From: a virus | Direction: 5' to 3' (one strand) | Virus record (IMG/VR): IMGVR_UViG_3300025133_006719 | Location: 1 to 64,000 of that record | Length of the DNA: 64,000 nucleotides | Part shown: positions 16,862-26,174 of the stretch, one piece after another | How positions within the stretch are numbered: position 1 is the stretch's first letter | Layout: every line of letters begins with the position of its first letter | Translations under genes and position numbers: made by a program | Notes under the pieces: generated by a model | What the model was told of the DNA's origin: nothing | Databases searched by the model: none | Seen by the model: the letters and a program-made list of their open reading frames with translations, nothing else

Positions 16862-17485
16862 ATGGCATCAAGAATAGCTGACCAATTTAAAGGCCTCCCA
16901 ATAGGAGAGCTAATCTCACAACCCCTAATTGCAGCGGCGCAAGCCCAAGGTAAATTAGCAGGCATCACAGAACAATTTATTGAAGAAATAGGTCTTGAAA
17001 GCGGCGTAAGCGGACTACAAGCAAGGCAAGTTAAGTTTAATTACGATACTCCAGTTGAGTATAAAACGGGTGTCGTATCCACAACAGTTACTGGAGCCAA
17101 TGGACAGTACGTAACAACTGAAGAGACACGAACTAAGATTGAGCCCAGAACACTGAACGTGCCTCTATTAGCTATTGTCAATACCCCAAACCTTTCAGTT
17201 AAAGATGTCTCTATCGATTTTGACATGAAGGTCCAGTCAAGTACTGAGCACAACGATTCAGTCACGGCAAATATAAACACAAAAGCTTCTTACAGCGCTT
17301 GGTGGTCCCCAGTTAAATGCTCAATGACGGCGTCAGTCGGAAGCAAGAGTAGCAACACGAGAAAGACTGACAACTCGGCTAGGTATACGGTACATTGCGA
17401 AGCTAGGGACGACGGGGCTCCCGAAGGGCTAATGAAAGTTCTCGATATTCTAGGAGAAGCCATTAAGCCTGTTCCGCCTGCTTAA
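16862..17485 (+). CDS. DUF2589 family protein
   Basis: A 207-residue protein matching the DUF2589 layout: an N-terminal helix (FKGLPIGELISQPLIAAAQA, then FIEEIG), followed by a beta-sandwich with NVPLLAIVNTPNLSVKDVSI and FDMKVQSS. The family has no established function. The next gene repeats the same central motif, so the two may form a heteromer. The leaderless-type promoter suggests late expression and hence a possible virion part. Confidence 0.75.
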   Translation: MASRIADQFKGLPIGELISQPLIAAAQAQGKLAGITEQFIEEIGLESGVSGLQARQVKFNYDTPVEYKTGVVSTTVTGANGQYVTTEETRTKIEPRTLNVPLLAIVNTPNLSVKDVSIDFDMKVQSSTEHNDSVTANINTKASYSAWWSPVKCSMTASVGSKSSNTRKTDNSARYTVHCEARDDGAPEGLMKVLDILGEAIKPVPPA

Positions 17486-17496
17486 GTAAATAATTA

Positions 17497-17997
17497 ATGG
17501 GCTTAACCAACTATTCCCTAAAAAAGACAGGTAAGTTAGAGAGCGAAGAGATTGAAAACTCTAAGCCGGACCTTACCTCCAGTTCTTTAGACAAGCTTGT
17601 AGAGTCTATATATAACTCTGTAGTATACGCTCAAAGAAAGGTTGAAACAGAGCATTTAAGCAGGTTAATGTCGACCTACTTTGACGACGCAGGAAACCCG
17701 ATTACCTTTAAGGTCAATTTACCCGACAATAATGGAGAAGTAAAAGAATCAGCTATACCGCTTCTAACATTAGCGCCGAACTCCCACCTAAGCATATCCG
17801 AACTAGAGATGCAGCTCAAAGTTGACCTAGGTCAGTTCAGCGATGACGATAATGTGAACAATAACAAGTTGAGCGCTAAAATAGGAGCAGGAAAGAAGAC
17901 AAACCTCGCTAAGATTAAAATTAAGATGTCAAGCGCCAACTCTCCAGAGGGCCTAGCAAGGATAAACGATCAATTAGTGAAGATTCTACCGAACTAG
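17497..17997 (+). CDS. DUF2589-like companion protein
   Basis: A 166-residue protein whose central segment, IPLLTLAPNSHLSISELEMQ, parallels the PLLAIVNTPNLSVKDV core of its upstream neighbour, followed by a similar strand series and PEGLARINDQLVKIL near the end, which parallels PEGLMKVLDILGEAI there. It therefore looks like a diverged paralogue. TAAATA stands four bases before the ATG. Function unknown. Confidence 0.65.
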   Translation: MGLTNYSLKKTGKLESEEIENSKPDLTSSSLDKLVESIYNSVVYAQRKVETEHLSRLMSTYFDDAGNPITFKVNLPDNNGEVKESAIPLLTLAPNSHLSISELEMQLKVDLGQFSDDDNVNNNKLSAKIGAGKKTNLAKIKIKMSSANSPEGLARINDQLVKILPN

Positions 17998-18010
17998 TCG
18001 TTATACTAAG

Positions 18011-18784
18011 GTGGCAAAAGATTTAAAAATCTTGTTTTGCTCCTTAATAAGAGACAAGGCGGAGTTCATAGGCGACTGGTATTCTAGAATACGTTCAATC
18101 CAGTCTCTAAGGCCAAGTTGGACTTTTAATATAAGCTTATACGAAAACGACAGCAAAGATGGATCCAAAGAGGATCTAGAAAACTTAGATTGGAGCTTCG
18201 CTAATTGGTTCAACCTTTCCTCAGAAAAGAACGATAAAGAATACTTTATTGGCCTAGAAAGGAAAAGGATAGAAAGGCTTTCTTCCTATAGAAATTTGTG
18301 CATCTACCAGTTTGGCGACTTAGATTCTATAGATAGGATTATTATGAACGATATAGATTGCTCCTATGATCCAAAACACGCGGTAGAGATCATAGAAAAA
18401 AGTCTGGAGTGGGATATATTTTCTTTTGCTAGTAGAGACTCTGGCACAGGAGATGAATTTTACGACAGGTGGGCAACCAGAAGAAGCCCAGTTGACACGT
18501 GGTGGGACGACAAACCCTACAACACAAAAGGAGATAATCAAACTTGGACAACAGGAAACGGCTTTGTCTCCTATAATCCAGAAGGCTTTAAAAGAGGTGC
18601 AACTTTTGGATACGTAAATAAGAGGCTAAAAACTCACGATAGTGAAAATGCGGTAGTGTGCGAAAACTTTAGAGCTTTTGGCTTTAACAAAATCGGTTTT
18701 GACGGCAGGTATAACACTATGCACGTGAGAGATAAGCACTGGCACAATAAAAAAGATGGAAGTACTACTAACAACATTCAATAG
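18011..18784 (+). CDS. Glycosyltransferase, CAP59/mannosyltransferase-like
   Basis: A 257-residue protein starting at GTG. SSYRNLCIYQF, IIMNDIDCSYDP and the late ENFRAFGF fit the pattern of CAP59-type alpha-1,3-mannosyltransferases, with IMNDID as the likely metal/nucleotide-sugar site. It opens a run of eight overlapping sugar genes. Donor and acceptor unknown. Confidence 0.65.
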   Translation: MAKDLKILFCSLIRDKAEFIGDWYSRIRSIQSLRPSWTFNISLYENDSKDGSKEDLENLDWSFANWFNLSSEKNDKEYFIGLERKRIERLSSYRNLCIYQFGDLDSIDRIIMNDIDCSYDPKHAVEIIEKSLEWDIFSFASRDSGTGDEFYDRWATRRSPVDTWWDDKPYNTKGDNQTWTTGNGFVSYNPEGFKRGATFGYVNKRLKTHDSENAVVCENFRAFGFNKIGFDGRYNTMHVRDKHWHNKKDGSTTNNIQ

Positions 18785-19421
18785 ATCTAAGTATCTCAAA
18801 TCGTCTATAAAGTCTCTACTTAATTCTGACTTAGGAGACTCAACTATACATATTTATGACGATTGTAGCGAAGAGCCAAAAACATTAGGCATATTAGAAT
18901 CATTAAAAGATCACCCCCAAATTGAAATAGCAGTCAACGAAAGGAACTTGGGGTGCGATACTAATATAGCCTTAGCAGCCAGAGAAATAATCGAGAAAAC
19001 AGGATGTGAATACATCATTAGCACAGACAGCGATACTATCTACAATAAAGAGTGGTTAAACTTTTTTAAGAGCCAGCTTTCCAAGCCGGGGATTACTGAT
19101 TTTGCAGCTGCTATATCGTTGTTTAACGCTTCAGTTCATCCTGTTATTGGTACTTATGACGATGACCTTAACGTTAAAGAGAGTATGGGAGGGATGACGG
19201 TAGCCGTTAAGAGTTCGTATTTCTTTGATATGGATGAGACTACCGCCACAATAAATAAGCCGTGGTTCTGTTGGGACTGGGAGGTAGTTTATAAATCTCA
19301 AGAAAAAGGGGAACTCTTACTTTGCTCTAAGACCAGCATGGTTAGCCATATAGGTAAATATGGAGTTCATGCTAGAGGTGACGGCAATTGGGATCAGTGC
19401 GAGGATTTTATAGGAGAATAG
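18756..19421 (+). CDS. Glycosyltransferase family 2
   Basis: A 221-residue GT-A enzyme: N-terminal VLLTTFNRSKYLKSSIKSLL, an IYDDCS nucleotide-binding segment and the metal-binding STDSDTIY (DxD-type) near residue 95. The N-terminus overlaps the previous gene by 29 bp. Length is compact for GT2, covering only the catalytic domain. Confidence 0.85.
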   Translation: MEVLLTTFNRSKYLKSSIKSLLNSDLGDSTIHIYDDCSEEPKTLGILESLKDHPQIEIAVNERNLGCDTNIALAAREIIEKTGCEYIISTDSDTIYNKEWLNFFKSQLSKPGITDFAAAISLFNASVHPVIGTYDDDLNVKESMGGMTVAVKSSYFFDMDETTATINKPWFCWDWEVVYKSQEKGELLLCSKTSMVSHIGKYGVHARGDGNWDQCEDFIGE

Positions 19422-19423
19422 AT

Positions 19424-19600
19424 ATGGAAAATATAGAAAAAATAGATGAAGCTTTGGATCTTATAGTATCAATAGACACAGAGCGACTAACAGAAGAAGC
19501 AGCGGGGAATGTAATCTATGACGTTAACGATGCAGCAATATCTCTAGAGAGAATTAAAGACAGTCTTCTGGAAAAAACAAATTATGTTGAGTTTATTTAA
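19424..19600 (+). CDS. Small acidic helical protein
   Basis: A 58-residue acidic, helical protein between two glycosyltransferases. I start at the ATG at 19424 because AGGAG stands about ten bases upstream; this is one of the clearer Shine-Dalgarno sites here. No family recognised. Confidence 0.55.
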   Translation: MENIEKIDEALDLIVSIDTERLTEEAAGNVIYDVNDAAISLERIKDSLLEKTNYVEFI

Positions 19601-20300
19601 GGATATTTACTGTATAAACTTAACCTCCAGAGAAGATAGGTGGCACCAAGTCCAAAAGTCTTTTTCTCAAATAGGCATTAAAGAGAAAGTACAAAGGTTT
19701 CCGGCTGTAAATCCAAGGGGATACGAGTTTGACCCTAAGTTCGACACCAAGGTAGGACCCTACCACATAGTACCTAACGCAGGATGCCTCGGCTCCCACA
19801 GGGCTATAATAAAAAAAGCTAAAGAAGAAGGGATGGAGCAAGTCCTCGTATTTGAAGACGACGTTTCTTTTCTTCATGAAGACATAACGGCGGTGAGACA
19901 CTCTGCAGAAGATCTGCCTAACACGTGGGGGCTATTTTACCTAGGAGCAACGGTTGAGAAAAAAATGAGCATGGTCTCTAATTTTTTATTCCGGACTAAT
20001 TGCGCTAAAGCTACTCACGCAGTAGTATATCACCACACAGTTTACGACGATATATTATCCAAAGTTCCAGAGGATATATCAGATTTGGTAGAGTTCACGG
20101 CGGGATGCGTAGCTGTCGACAACTTCTTAATACAAGAAATTCAGTCAAAGCACGCGACATATATTTGCAATCCCCTTTTCGCCGTCCAAGGTAAAAGCTT
20201 TAGCGATATAGTCCAGAGGAACATAGATTATAGTCACGATCAGATTAGGCTCTTCGATCAAAACAGGCCTGACGAGTGGTTCACGGAAAACTATAAATGA
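19584..20300 (+). CDS. Glycosyltransferase family 25
   Basis: A 238-residue protein with GT25 signatures: IYCINLTSREDRW at the N-terminus, GCLGSHRAII near 68, and VLVFEDDVSF near 90 with the acidic metal site. GT25 enzymes add galactose or related sugars to lipooligosaccharide. It overlaps both neighbours and belongs to the sugar block. Confidence 0.85.
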   Translation: MLSLFKDIYCINLTSREDRWHQVQKSFSQIGIKEKVQRFPAVNPRGYEFDPKFDTKVGPYHIVPNAGCLGSHRAIIKKAKEEGMEQVLVFEDDVSFLHEDITAVRHSAEDLPNTWGLFYLGATVEKKMSMVSNFLFRTNCAKATHAVVYHHTVYDDILSKVPEDISDLVEFTAGCVAVDNFLIQEIQSKHATYICNPLFAVQGKSFSDIVQRNIDYSHDQIRLFDQNRPDEWFTENYK

Positions 20301-21133
20301 TTACCTTTAAAAAGCTTGGGAGATTTGGTGGATTGGGGAATTCCTTATTCCAGTACAGCACCCTAATAGCTGTGGCGGAAAGGTATGGCTACGATATTAA
20401 GATACCTTACAAAAATGAAACTTTCTACGAAGAGTCGTATGAAGCTAATTGTTATTCTATATTTCAAGGGTTTAAAAAAGTTTACGACAACCTAGAGAAA
20501 GAAGACTTAGGGAACATAATGTATGAAGTAAGCGAAGCGGGAATGTCTTACGATCCTAATCTACTAAACGACATAAAAGACAACACAAATCTCCACGGAT
20601 ATTTCCAATGCGAAAAATACTTCAAAGACTACAGGGATAAAATCTTACAAACCTTGATCCCGACGGGTTATACGTATTCGTTTGCGATGAACTTTTTAAA
20701 CAGAAGTTCGGGAGAAGAGATAGACCCATTTGAATGTACATCTGTTCACGTAAGAAGGGGTGATTATTTAAAGAAGTCAGACTACTACAACATATTAGAT
20801 AAAGATTACTACCAAAAATCCATGGAAGAATCTAATACAAAGAAATACATATTCTTTTCAGATGACCCGGAGTGGTGCATGGAAAACTTTAAATCAGACG
20901 ACTACTACTTCAACAAAGAGGAGAACTCGCCATACGCCGACCTTCTTTGCATGTCCCTATGCAAGAACAACATCATAGCAAATAGCAGCTTCAGTTGGTG
21001 GGGAGCTTGGATGAATCAAAAAGAGGATAAGAAAGTCATTGCTCCTAAGGTTTGGTTTAATCCACAAATAAAAGACCGCAATAAAAACTACGAGGACAAG
21101 GATATAGTACCAGAAAGTTGGATAAAAATATGA
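20297..21133 (+). CDS. GT11 glycosyltransferase (fucosyl/colitosyltransferase)
   Basis: A 278-residue GT11 enzyme: GRFGGLGNSLFQY at the start, HVRRGDY in the middle and IIANSSFSWWGAW near the end are the three family motifs. GT11 members transfer L-fucose or, in E. coli O55 WbgN, L-colitose in alpha-1,2 linkage. Because the next three genes fit GDP-colitose synthesis better than GDP-fucose synthesis, colitose is the likelier donor; that step is inference. Confidence 0.85.
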   Translation: MITFKKLGRFGGLGNSLFQYSTLIAVAERYGYDIKIPYKNETFYEESYEANCYSIFQGFKKVYDNLEKEDLGNIMYEVSEAGMSYDPNLLNDIKDNTNLHGYFQCEKYFKDYRDKILQTLIPTGYTYSFAMNFLNRSSGEEIDPFECTSVHVRRGDYLKKSDYYNILDKDYYQKSMEESNTKKYIFFSDDPEWCMENFKSDDYYFNKEENSPYADLLCMSLCKNNIIANSSFSWWGAWMNQKEDKKVIAPKVWFNPQIKDRNKNYEDKDIVPESWIKI

Positions 21134-22026
21134 GCACAGTAATATTTGGAGCTAGAGGTTTCGTAGGCTCAAGCCTAGGACCCGAACTTGACCTAGCCTT
21201 TAAACCCAATAAATCGGTTTGCGACCTGACGAATCTCGATTCAGTTTTAACCTATTTAGACGGAACCAAGCCCGAAGCTATAGTAAATATGGCGGCTAGA
21301 GTTGGAGGCTTTCAATACAACAAAATAAACAACGTAGAGCTATTGAGAAACAACTCTTTAATCGCTTTAAATTTAGCAACGGCGATAAAGAAGCTAAGAT
21401 TAAGTTGTTATTACGTATATGTAAGTAGCGCTTGCGTCTACAAAGACGGCAATAGCCAAGAGGATTCCGTTTTTTTAGATAATCCGAACAATAATAACTT
21501 CGGGTACGGTCACTCTAAAAGGTTGGGCCACAAGGTTATAGATGCCTTAAACATAGACTGCCCAGATCTAATTAAGTCATGCATACTAATTCCAACCAAT
21601 ATGTATGGCCCGCATGATGATTTTGATCCTTTTGTATCTCATGTTATTCCAAATTTAATTAGGCAAATGGTATCAAAAGAAGATACTATAAAAGTATTAG
21701 GTAACCCAAATAACGGAAGAGACTTCATGTATAGCGGGGACTTATGCAACGCCATCTCAGAATGCTTAAGAAAAAAAATCGAAGGAACGTACAACGTTTC
21801 GACCTTCTTAACCGTCACAATTAAAACTCTAGTAGAGACGCTAGTAGAGATAACCGGCTACGAAGGGGTGGTAGAGATGGAAGAACCAGACGAATCTAAA
21901 GAGGCGGAGGTTAGAATATTAAATAATACAAAAATAGTAGAAGCGCTAAATCTATCAGGCGACGCTTTCACAGACTTAAAAGCAGGACTTAAACAAACCG
22001 TAGAATGGTACAAGAGTGGAAATTAA
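21130..22026 (+). CDS. GDP-L-colitose/GDP-L-fucose synthase-like epimerase-reductase
   Basis: A 298-residue extended SDR protein. IFGARGFVGSSL is the NADPH-binding Rossmann motif, followed by NMAARVGGF, SSACVY and the catalytic YGHSK, then PTNMYGPHDDFD; all are typical of Fcl/WcaG and its relative ColC. The enzyme does C-5 (and for fucose C-3) epimerisation and C-4 reduction. Started at the ATG at 21130 in the ATGA overlap. With a ColD-type dehydratase next door, the ColC reaction is the better guess. Confidence 0.8.
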   Translation: MSTVIFGARGFVGSSLGPELDLAFKPNKSVCDLTNLDSVLTYLDGTKPEAIVNMAARVGGFQYNKINNVELLRNNSLIALNLATAIKKLRLSCYYVYVSSACVYKDGNSQEDSVFLDNPNNNNFGYGHSKRLGHKVIDALNIDCPDLIKSCILIPTNMYGPHDDFDPFVSHVIPNLIRQMVSKEDTIKVLGNPNNGRDFMYSGDLCNAISECLRKKIEGTYNVSTFLTVTIKTLVETLVEITGYEGVVEMEEPDESKEAEVRILNNTKIVEALNLSGDAFTDLKAGLKQTVEWYKSGN

Positions 22027-23249
22027 ACGTAGACAACTTTACCCTATTAGACCGCCTCAAGATATGTAAGTTCTTTTTATCAAAAAAGAACAGGTGGACT
22101 CAGGGAAAGTATGTAAGAGAATACGAAAAGGCGTGGGCCGAATACACAGGCTGCAAATACGCCGTTATGTTTTCTAGCGGTTCTACCGCTAACTCTTCCA
22201 TTGCCCAGTATATAAAACACAAAACTGAAGATGGCACCCATAAGTCAATCGGCTCCACAGTGTTGGTACCTTCCGTAACTTGGCAAACGTCTGTTACCCC
22301 TTGGATAAAAGCAGGCTTTAAAGTAAAGTTTATAGATATAACTTATGACGACTTTGGAATGAGCGCCAAAGAGCTGGGGCTATATTTAGAAGAGAATAAA
22401 AATAAGGTTGCCTACGTTTGGCCTACTTCTTTAATTGGGTTTAACCCAGATGTAAAAGGGATTACAGAAGAATGCAGAAAACATAAAGTAGAATATGGAC
22501 TAGATAATTGTGAGAACGCTTTTGGAGAGGTCTTGTCAACAGCAGAAGACGGAGACCTAACGCTCAAAACCCATATTTGTAAGGTAGCAACAAGCTCCAT
22601 CTCTACTTACTTCGGGCACCATACCACCTCAGTAGAGGGAGGCTTTATCCTAACTGATGACGAGAGAGAGTATAAATTCCATTTGATGAACAGGTCGCAT
22701 GGCATGACCAGAAGCCTGACAGAATATGGCATAGACTGTAAACTCTATCAGAACAATTTGGTTGATCCTAGTTTTGATTTTTTCTGCATGGGAAGTAACT
22801 ACAGGGCCACAGACATAGAAGCCTTTATAGGCTTACTAGACTTTAAGAGGATTGAAGACTATATAGAGACTAGGAGAGAATTGTATTCCTACTTCGCGGG
22901 GAAGATTGACCACGAGAAGTTTATACTGCCTAAGTTTGACATACATAACCTAAACGTCCCATTCTGCTTGCCTATAATTTTCAAAAAGAAAACGGCAGAC
23001 TGGAGAGCTAAAGATCTAGTGCTTGACACAAAAGCCTTTTGCGCTAAAAATAAAATAGAGCACAGGCAGATAATAGGAGGAAACATGCTTCGCCAGAGAC
23101 CATACCTCTCACCATTCCCAAAAGGGGAACAGTGGAAGGAATACCCAGTAGCCGAACACCTCCACAATTACGGGCTTTACGTAGGGCTAAACCACAAAGT
23201 CAAAAAAAGCATGATCTCAAACTTAACAGAGTATTTAAACAACTTATGA
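22005..23249 (+). CDS. colD: ColD-like GDP-4-keto-6-deoxymannose 3-dehydratase
   Basis: A 414-residue PLP enzyme of the DegT/DnrJ/EryC1 fold. The PLP Schiff-base lysine of aminotransferases is replaced by His: YFGHHTTSVEGG has H205 six residues before E211, as in ColD (His188) and the CDP-sugar dehydrase E1. FSSGSTANSS, GLDNCENAFG with D167, RSHGMTR, the late GGNML and the GLYVG near the end also line up with ColD. The enzyme removes the C-3 hydroxyl from GDP-4-keto-6-deoxymannose on the way to colitose. It overlaps the SDR gene by 22 bp and GMD by 4 bp. Confidence 0.85.
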   Translation: MVQEWKLNVDNFTLLDRLKICKFFLSKKNRWTQGKYVREYEKAWAEYTGCKYAVMFSSGSTANSSIAQYIKHKTEDGTHKSIGSTVLVPSVTWQTSVTPWIKAGFKVKFIDITYDDFGMSAKELGLYLEENKNKVAYVWPTSLIGFNPDVKGITEECRKHKVEYGLDNCENAFGEVLSTAEDGDLTLKTHICKVATSSISTYFGHHTTSVEGGFILTDDEREYKFHLMNRSHGMTRSLTEYGIDCKLYQNNLVDPSFDFFCMGSNYRATDIEAFIGLLDFKRIEDYIETRRELYSYFAGKIDHEKFILPKFDIHNLNVPFCLPIIFKKKTADWRAKDLVLDTKAFCAKNKIEHRQIIGGNMLRQRPYLSPFPKGEQWKEYPVAEHLHNYGLYVGLNHKVKKSMISNLTEYLNNL

Positions 23250-24286
23250 AAAACGTAATAATAACGGGAGTGACAGGACAGGACGGCTCCAATATGGCTG
23301 ACCACCTCATAAACAACCATGAGGACATCCATGTCTACGGAATGTCTAGGAGGGTTTCGATACCGAATAACAACAACATCAAGCACTTACTGTCCCACCC
23401 CAGATTTACCCTGTTTCATGGCGACCTTACTGATTCAACGAGCATAAACAGCGCCGTAAAGAAGTATTCCCCAGATTATTTTTTAAATTTTGCTGCTAAC
23501 TCTTATGTTGGATGTAGCTGGACAAGCCCCATCCATGTCTGGGAAACCAATACGACTGGTTTACTTAGATGTTTAGAAGCCATTAGGTGCTATGCCCCCA
23601 AATGTCGGTTCTATAGCGCTGGTAGCTCTGAAGAGATGGGGGACGTGGATTACTCACCACAAGACCTTAAACACCCCATTAAACCCAGAAGCCCCTATGG
23701 AGCCTCTAAGGCAGCTTGTAGGCACCTAACTAAGGTTTACAGAGAGTCTTACAACCTTTTCGCTATCCATAGCATTTTATTCAACCACGAAGGATTGAGG
23801 AGAGGTGAGGAATTTGTCACACGTAAAATTACAAAAGGCGTAGCCAAAATTAAGAAAAGCATAAAAAACAATGAAGACATTATTCCCATTCGATTAGGCA
23901 ACGTTAATTCAAGGAGAGACTGGTCTGATTCTGAGGATTTTATGAGGGGTGTTTGGATGATGATGCAGCAAGACGAACCCAAAGAGCATATCCTAGCTAG
24001 CGGAGAGACCCATTCCATTAAAGACTTTGTCGCAACTGCCTTTGCTGCCGCCGGTATCCCCGGTTTATGGAGTGGGGAAGGAATGGACGAAAAGTTTAGG
24101 CTTTTTCAAGAGAACACGGTCTTAGCGGAAATAGATAATGAATTTTATAGGCCAGCGGAAGTCGAGCTTTTGTGGGGAGACTCAACATCAGCTAGAAAAG
24201 AACTAGGATGGGAACCGCAGATTTCGTTTGACAAACTAGTAGAACGTATGGTACACTGTGACCTTGCGTTGAATGACGGACTTTGA
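23246..24286 (+). CDS. gmd: GDP-mannose 4,6-dehydratase
   Basis: A 346-residue SDR enzyme: TGVTGQDGSNMADHL nucleotide-binding motif, GDLTD, SSEEMG and the catalytic tyrosine/lysine in PRSPYGASKAA are all Gmd hallmarks. It makes GDP-4-keto-6-deoxymannose from GDP-mannose, the shared precursor for fucose, perosamine and colitose. Started at the ATG at 23246 in the ATGA overlap; an upstream in-frame ATG at 23132 would lie deep in the previous gene. Last gene of the sugar block. Confidence 0.9.
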   Translation: MKNVIITGVTGQDGSNMADHLINNHEDIHVYGMSRRVSIPNNNNIKHLLSHPRFTLFHGDLTDSTSINSAVKKYSPDYFLNFAANSYVGCSWTSPIHVWETNTTGLLRCLEAIRCYAPKCRFYSAGSSEEMGDVDYSPQDLKHPIKPRSPYGASKAACRHLTKVYRESYNLFAIHSILFNHEGLRRGEEFVTRKITKGVAKIKKSIKNNEDIIPIRLGNVNSRRDWSDSEDFMRGVWMMMQQDEPKEHILASGETHSIKDFVATAFAAAGIPGLWSGEGMDEKFRLFQENTVLAEIDNEFYRPAEVELLWGDSTSARKELGWEPQISFDKLVERMVHCDLALNDGL

Positions 24287-24704
24287 GCTAATAGGAGAAT
24301 CTATCGGAGACACCGGCGAAAAGAAGGCTAAAGCTAAGGCTAAAGCTAAAAAGCCAGCGCCAAAGGATAAGAATCATGCTTTCTATTCCTTCATGGTTTC
24401 TACGTTTTGCTCCGATCCAAAGAAGATAACGTTCATCTTTCAGTACAAGAGGGCCAAAGAGCTTTTCGCTATTATACCTGACAAAAAGTTTTGGAAGTGG
24501 CTGAACGCGGAGGGACACAAGATATACTCCCTAAAAGAGTGGCTGAAACCAGAGAAGACAGAGTGGCTCAAATTTCAAAACAAGAAAAGGAACCTAAACC
24601 TGTCAGACAAGAAGACATACAGCTTAGAAAATAAACCAATCGGAAAAAATAAAAAAGGATTAAAATACCACAAGAACTTAATTGATTTCACAGACGATGA
24701 GTAA
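24273..24704 (+). CDS. Unknown basic protein with KA repeat
   Basis: A 143-residue protein. A short acidic N-terminus is followed by a KKAKAKAKAKK run encoded by a 12 bp tandem repeat at 24324-24347, then a Lys/Trp-rich globular part (KKFWKWLNAEG, LKEWLKPEKTEWLKFQNKK). It may bind nucleic acid. It overlaps Gmd at the front and the RecA-like gene at the back. Confidence 0.6.
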   Translation: MTDFELIGESIGDTGEKKAKAKAKAKKPAPKDKNHAFYSFMVSTFCSDPKKITFIFQYKRAKELFAIIPDKKFWKWLNAEGHKIYSLKEWLKPEKTEWLKFQNKKRNLNLSDKKTYSLENKPIGKNKKGLKYHKNLIDFTDDE

Positions 24705-25761
24705 AGAAAAAATAGCACAACTACTTAATGATAAAAGGTTTAAGGGCCATCACTACAACACCAGCGCCCCCATTGATTGGTGTAGCAGTACCGGGAGCAT
24801 CGCACTAGACATCTTTATGGACGGCGGGCTTACCCCGGGTATATTCAGGGCGTCAGGCGAACCGGAGAGCGGAAAGACCAGCTTCGCTTTAAACTGTGCA
24901 AAAATATTTCAAGAGACAGTAAAGAATTCATTTGTCTTTTATGTTAACGCCGAAGGCAGACTTAATAAGATTCTTCTTGAAAGGAGCGGGATATCCCTCA
25001 AGGAAGACAAGTGGTTTTGTTTAGATAGCAATATGCTTGAGCCAAGCTTAGGCATGATAAAGGAGTTAGTACTAGACAACAAAAATAATTATCAATATTT
25101 ATTTATCTTAGATTCTACAGATGCTCTTTGTAGGGTGGAGGATTTAAACAAAGACTTCTCTCAAGGCCAAAAAGTCGCAGGTTCAGCGGTTACTTTTTCG
25201 TTTGCGGGTAAATCTCTTAGCTTACCTATTACAAGATACGGTCACGCTATGATAGTTTTATCTCAAACCAGAACGAAGATGAACACTACCGGCTATGGCG
25301 CAACTGGCGGATCAACTGTTTCCGGAGGCAAAGCTTTGGGGTTTTATAGTTCAGTTATGGCAGAAATACAGCCCCTATGGACAGACCTTTATATTTGGGA
25401 AAACCCATCAGCAGCTTCAATTAAAGACAAAGGGAAACGTCTCGGCCACTATTGCGTTATGAAGTTCTCGAAGACTCGTAACGAAAAAACCGGGCAGACG
25501 GTGGCTATTCCAGTTAAGTACTCCCAACAAGGAGGGGCCATATGGAGGGAAGTCGAAATTTATATGCTTTTACTACAGTTTGAGTTCCTTAAAAAGTCGG
25601 GGGCATGGTATGTTTTTTCAGACGATTTAGTGGAAGAGGTAGAGTCTCAAAAGATTGAGATTAAACAAAAGTTCCAAGGAGAAAGAAATCTTTGGGCCTA
25701 TTTGGCGGGGAATGATAAGCTTTTAGATTTCCTGTCAAACAAGTTTAAAGAACTCATTTGA
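24697..25761 (+). CDS. RecA/UvsX-like recombinase
   Basis: About 354 residues. Walker A is GEPESGKTSF near residue 56, preceded by the RecA-type STGSIALD and GGLTPG; YLFILDSTDAL is Walker B and IVLSQTRTKM matches the L1/Q-motif region. It would form filaments on ssDNA for recombination-dependent replication. Started at the ATG at 24697, eight bases before the stop of the previous frame. First gene of the replication region. Confidence 0.85.
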   Translation: MSKEKIAQLLNDKRFKGHHYNTSAPIDWCSSTGSIALDIFMDGGLTPGIFRASGEPESGKTSFALNCAKIFQETVKNSFVFYVNAEGRLNKILLERSGISLKEDKWFCLDSNMLEPSLGMIKELVLDNKNNYQYLFILDSTDALCRVEDLNKDFSQGQKVAGSAVTFSFAGKSLSLPITRYGHAMIVLSQTRTKMNTTGYGATGGSTVSGGKALGFYSSVMAEIQPLWTDLYIWENPSAASIKDKGKRLGHYCVMKFSKTRNEKTGQTVAIPVKYSQQGGAIWREVEIYMLLLQFEFLKKSGAWYVFSDDLVEEVESQKIEIKQKFQGERNLWAYLAGNDKLLDFLSNKFKELI

Positions 25762-26171
25762 AACTCTACAACACAAGCGGCAGACTTGTAAACAGAAATG
25801 TTTCAAAATGTTTAATAGACTGGAGCGGCAACTCCAGATCCAAACTTCAATACAAAGTAAAACAGTTCTTAAAAACTTTTTGGGAGCATCATATAGTCTA
25901 CGAAGAGTTCCCAGTCTTTGGAAGTAGAATGAAGGTAGACATAGTTAACATCACTAAATACATAGCGGTAGAAGTAAACGGGCAGCAGCACAGTTCATTT
26001 AATAAGTTTTTCCACAACTCAAGATATGGATATTTCCAGTCTATAAGCAGGGATGTAAAAAAAGAAGATTGGTTAGAAAAGAACGGTTTTGCTTTACTTA
26101 CTATAGAATACAACGAAGTAGACGACTTGTCAGAATCCTTCGTAAAGGAAAAGTTTGATATATCACTCTAA
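25758..26171 (+). CDS. PD-(D/E)XK-type endonuclease
   Basis: A 137-residue protein starting at TTG in a TTGA overlap with the RecA-like gene. MKVDIVN, then YIAVEVNGQQH form the D...ExN catalytic strands, and RDVKKEDWLEKNGFALLTI follows as in DUF559/Vsr-type nucleases. It may process recombination or repair intermediates. Family call is from motif order only. Confidence 0.65.
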   Translation: MKLYNTSGRLVNRNVSKCLIDWSGNSRSKLQYKVKQFLKTFWEHHIVYEEFPVFGSRMKVDIVNITKYIAVEVNGQQHSSFNKFFHNSRYGYFQSISRDVKKEDWLEKNGFALLTIEYNEVDDLSESFVKEKFDISL

Positions 26172-26174
26172 TAT

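Noticed and set aside
21130-24286. GDP-fucose or GDP-perosamine pathway
   Set aside because: Fucose synthesis needs no PLP enzyme, and perosamine synthase keeps the Schiff-base lysine, which is His here.
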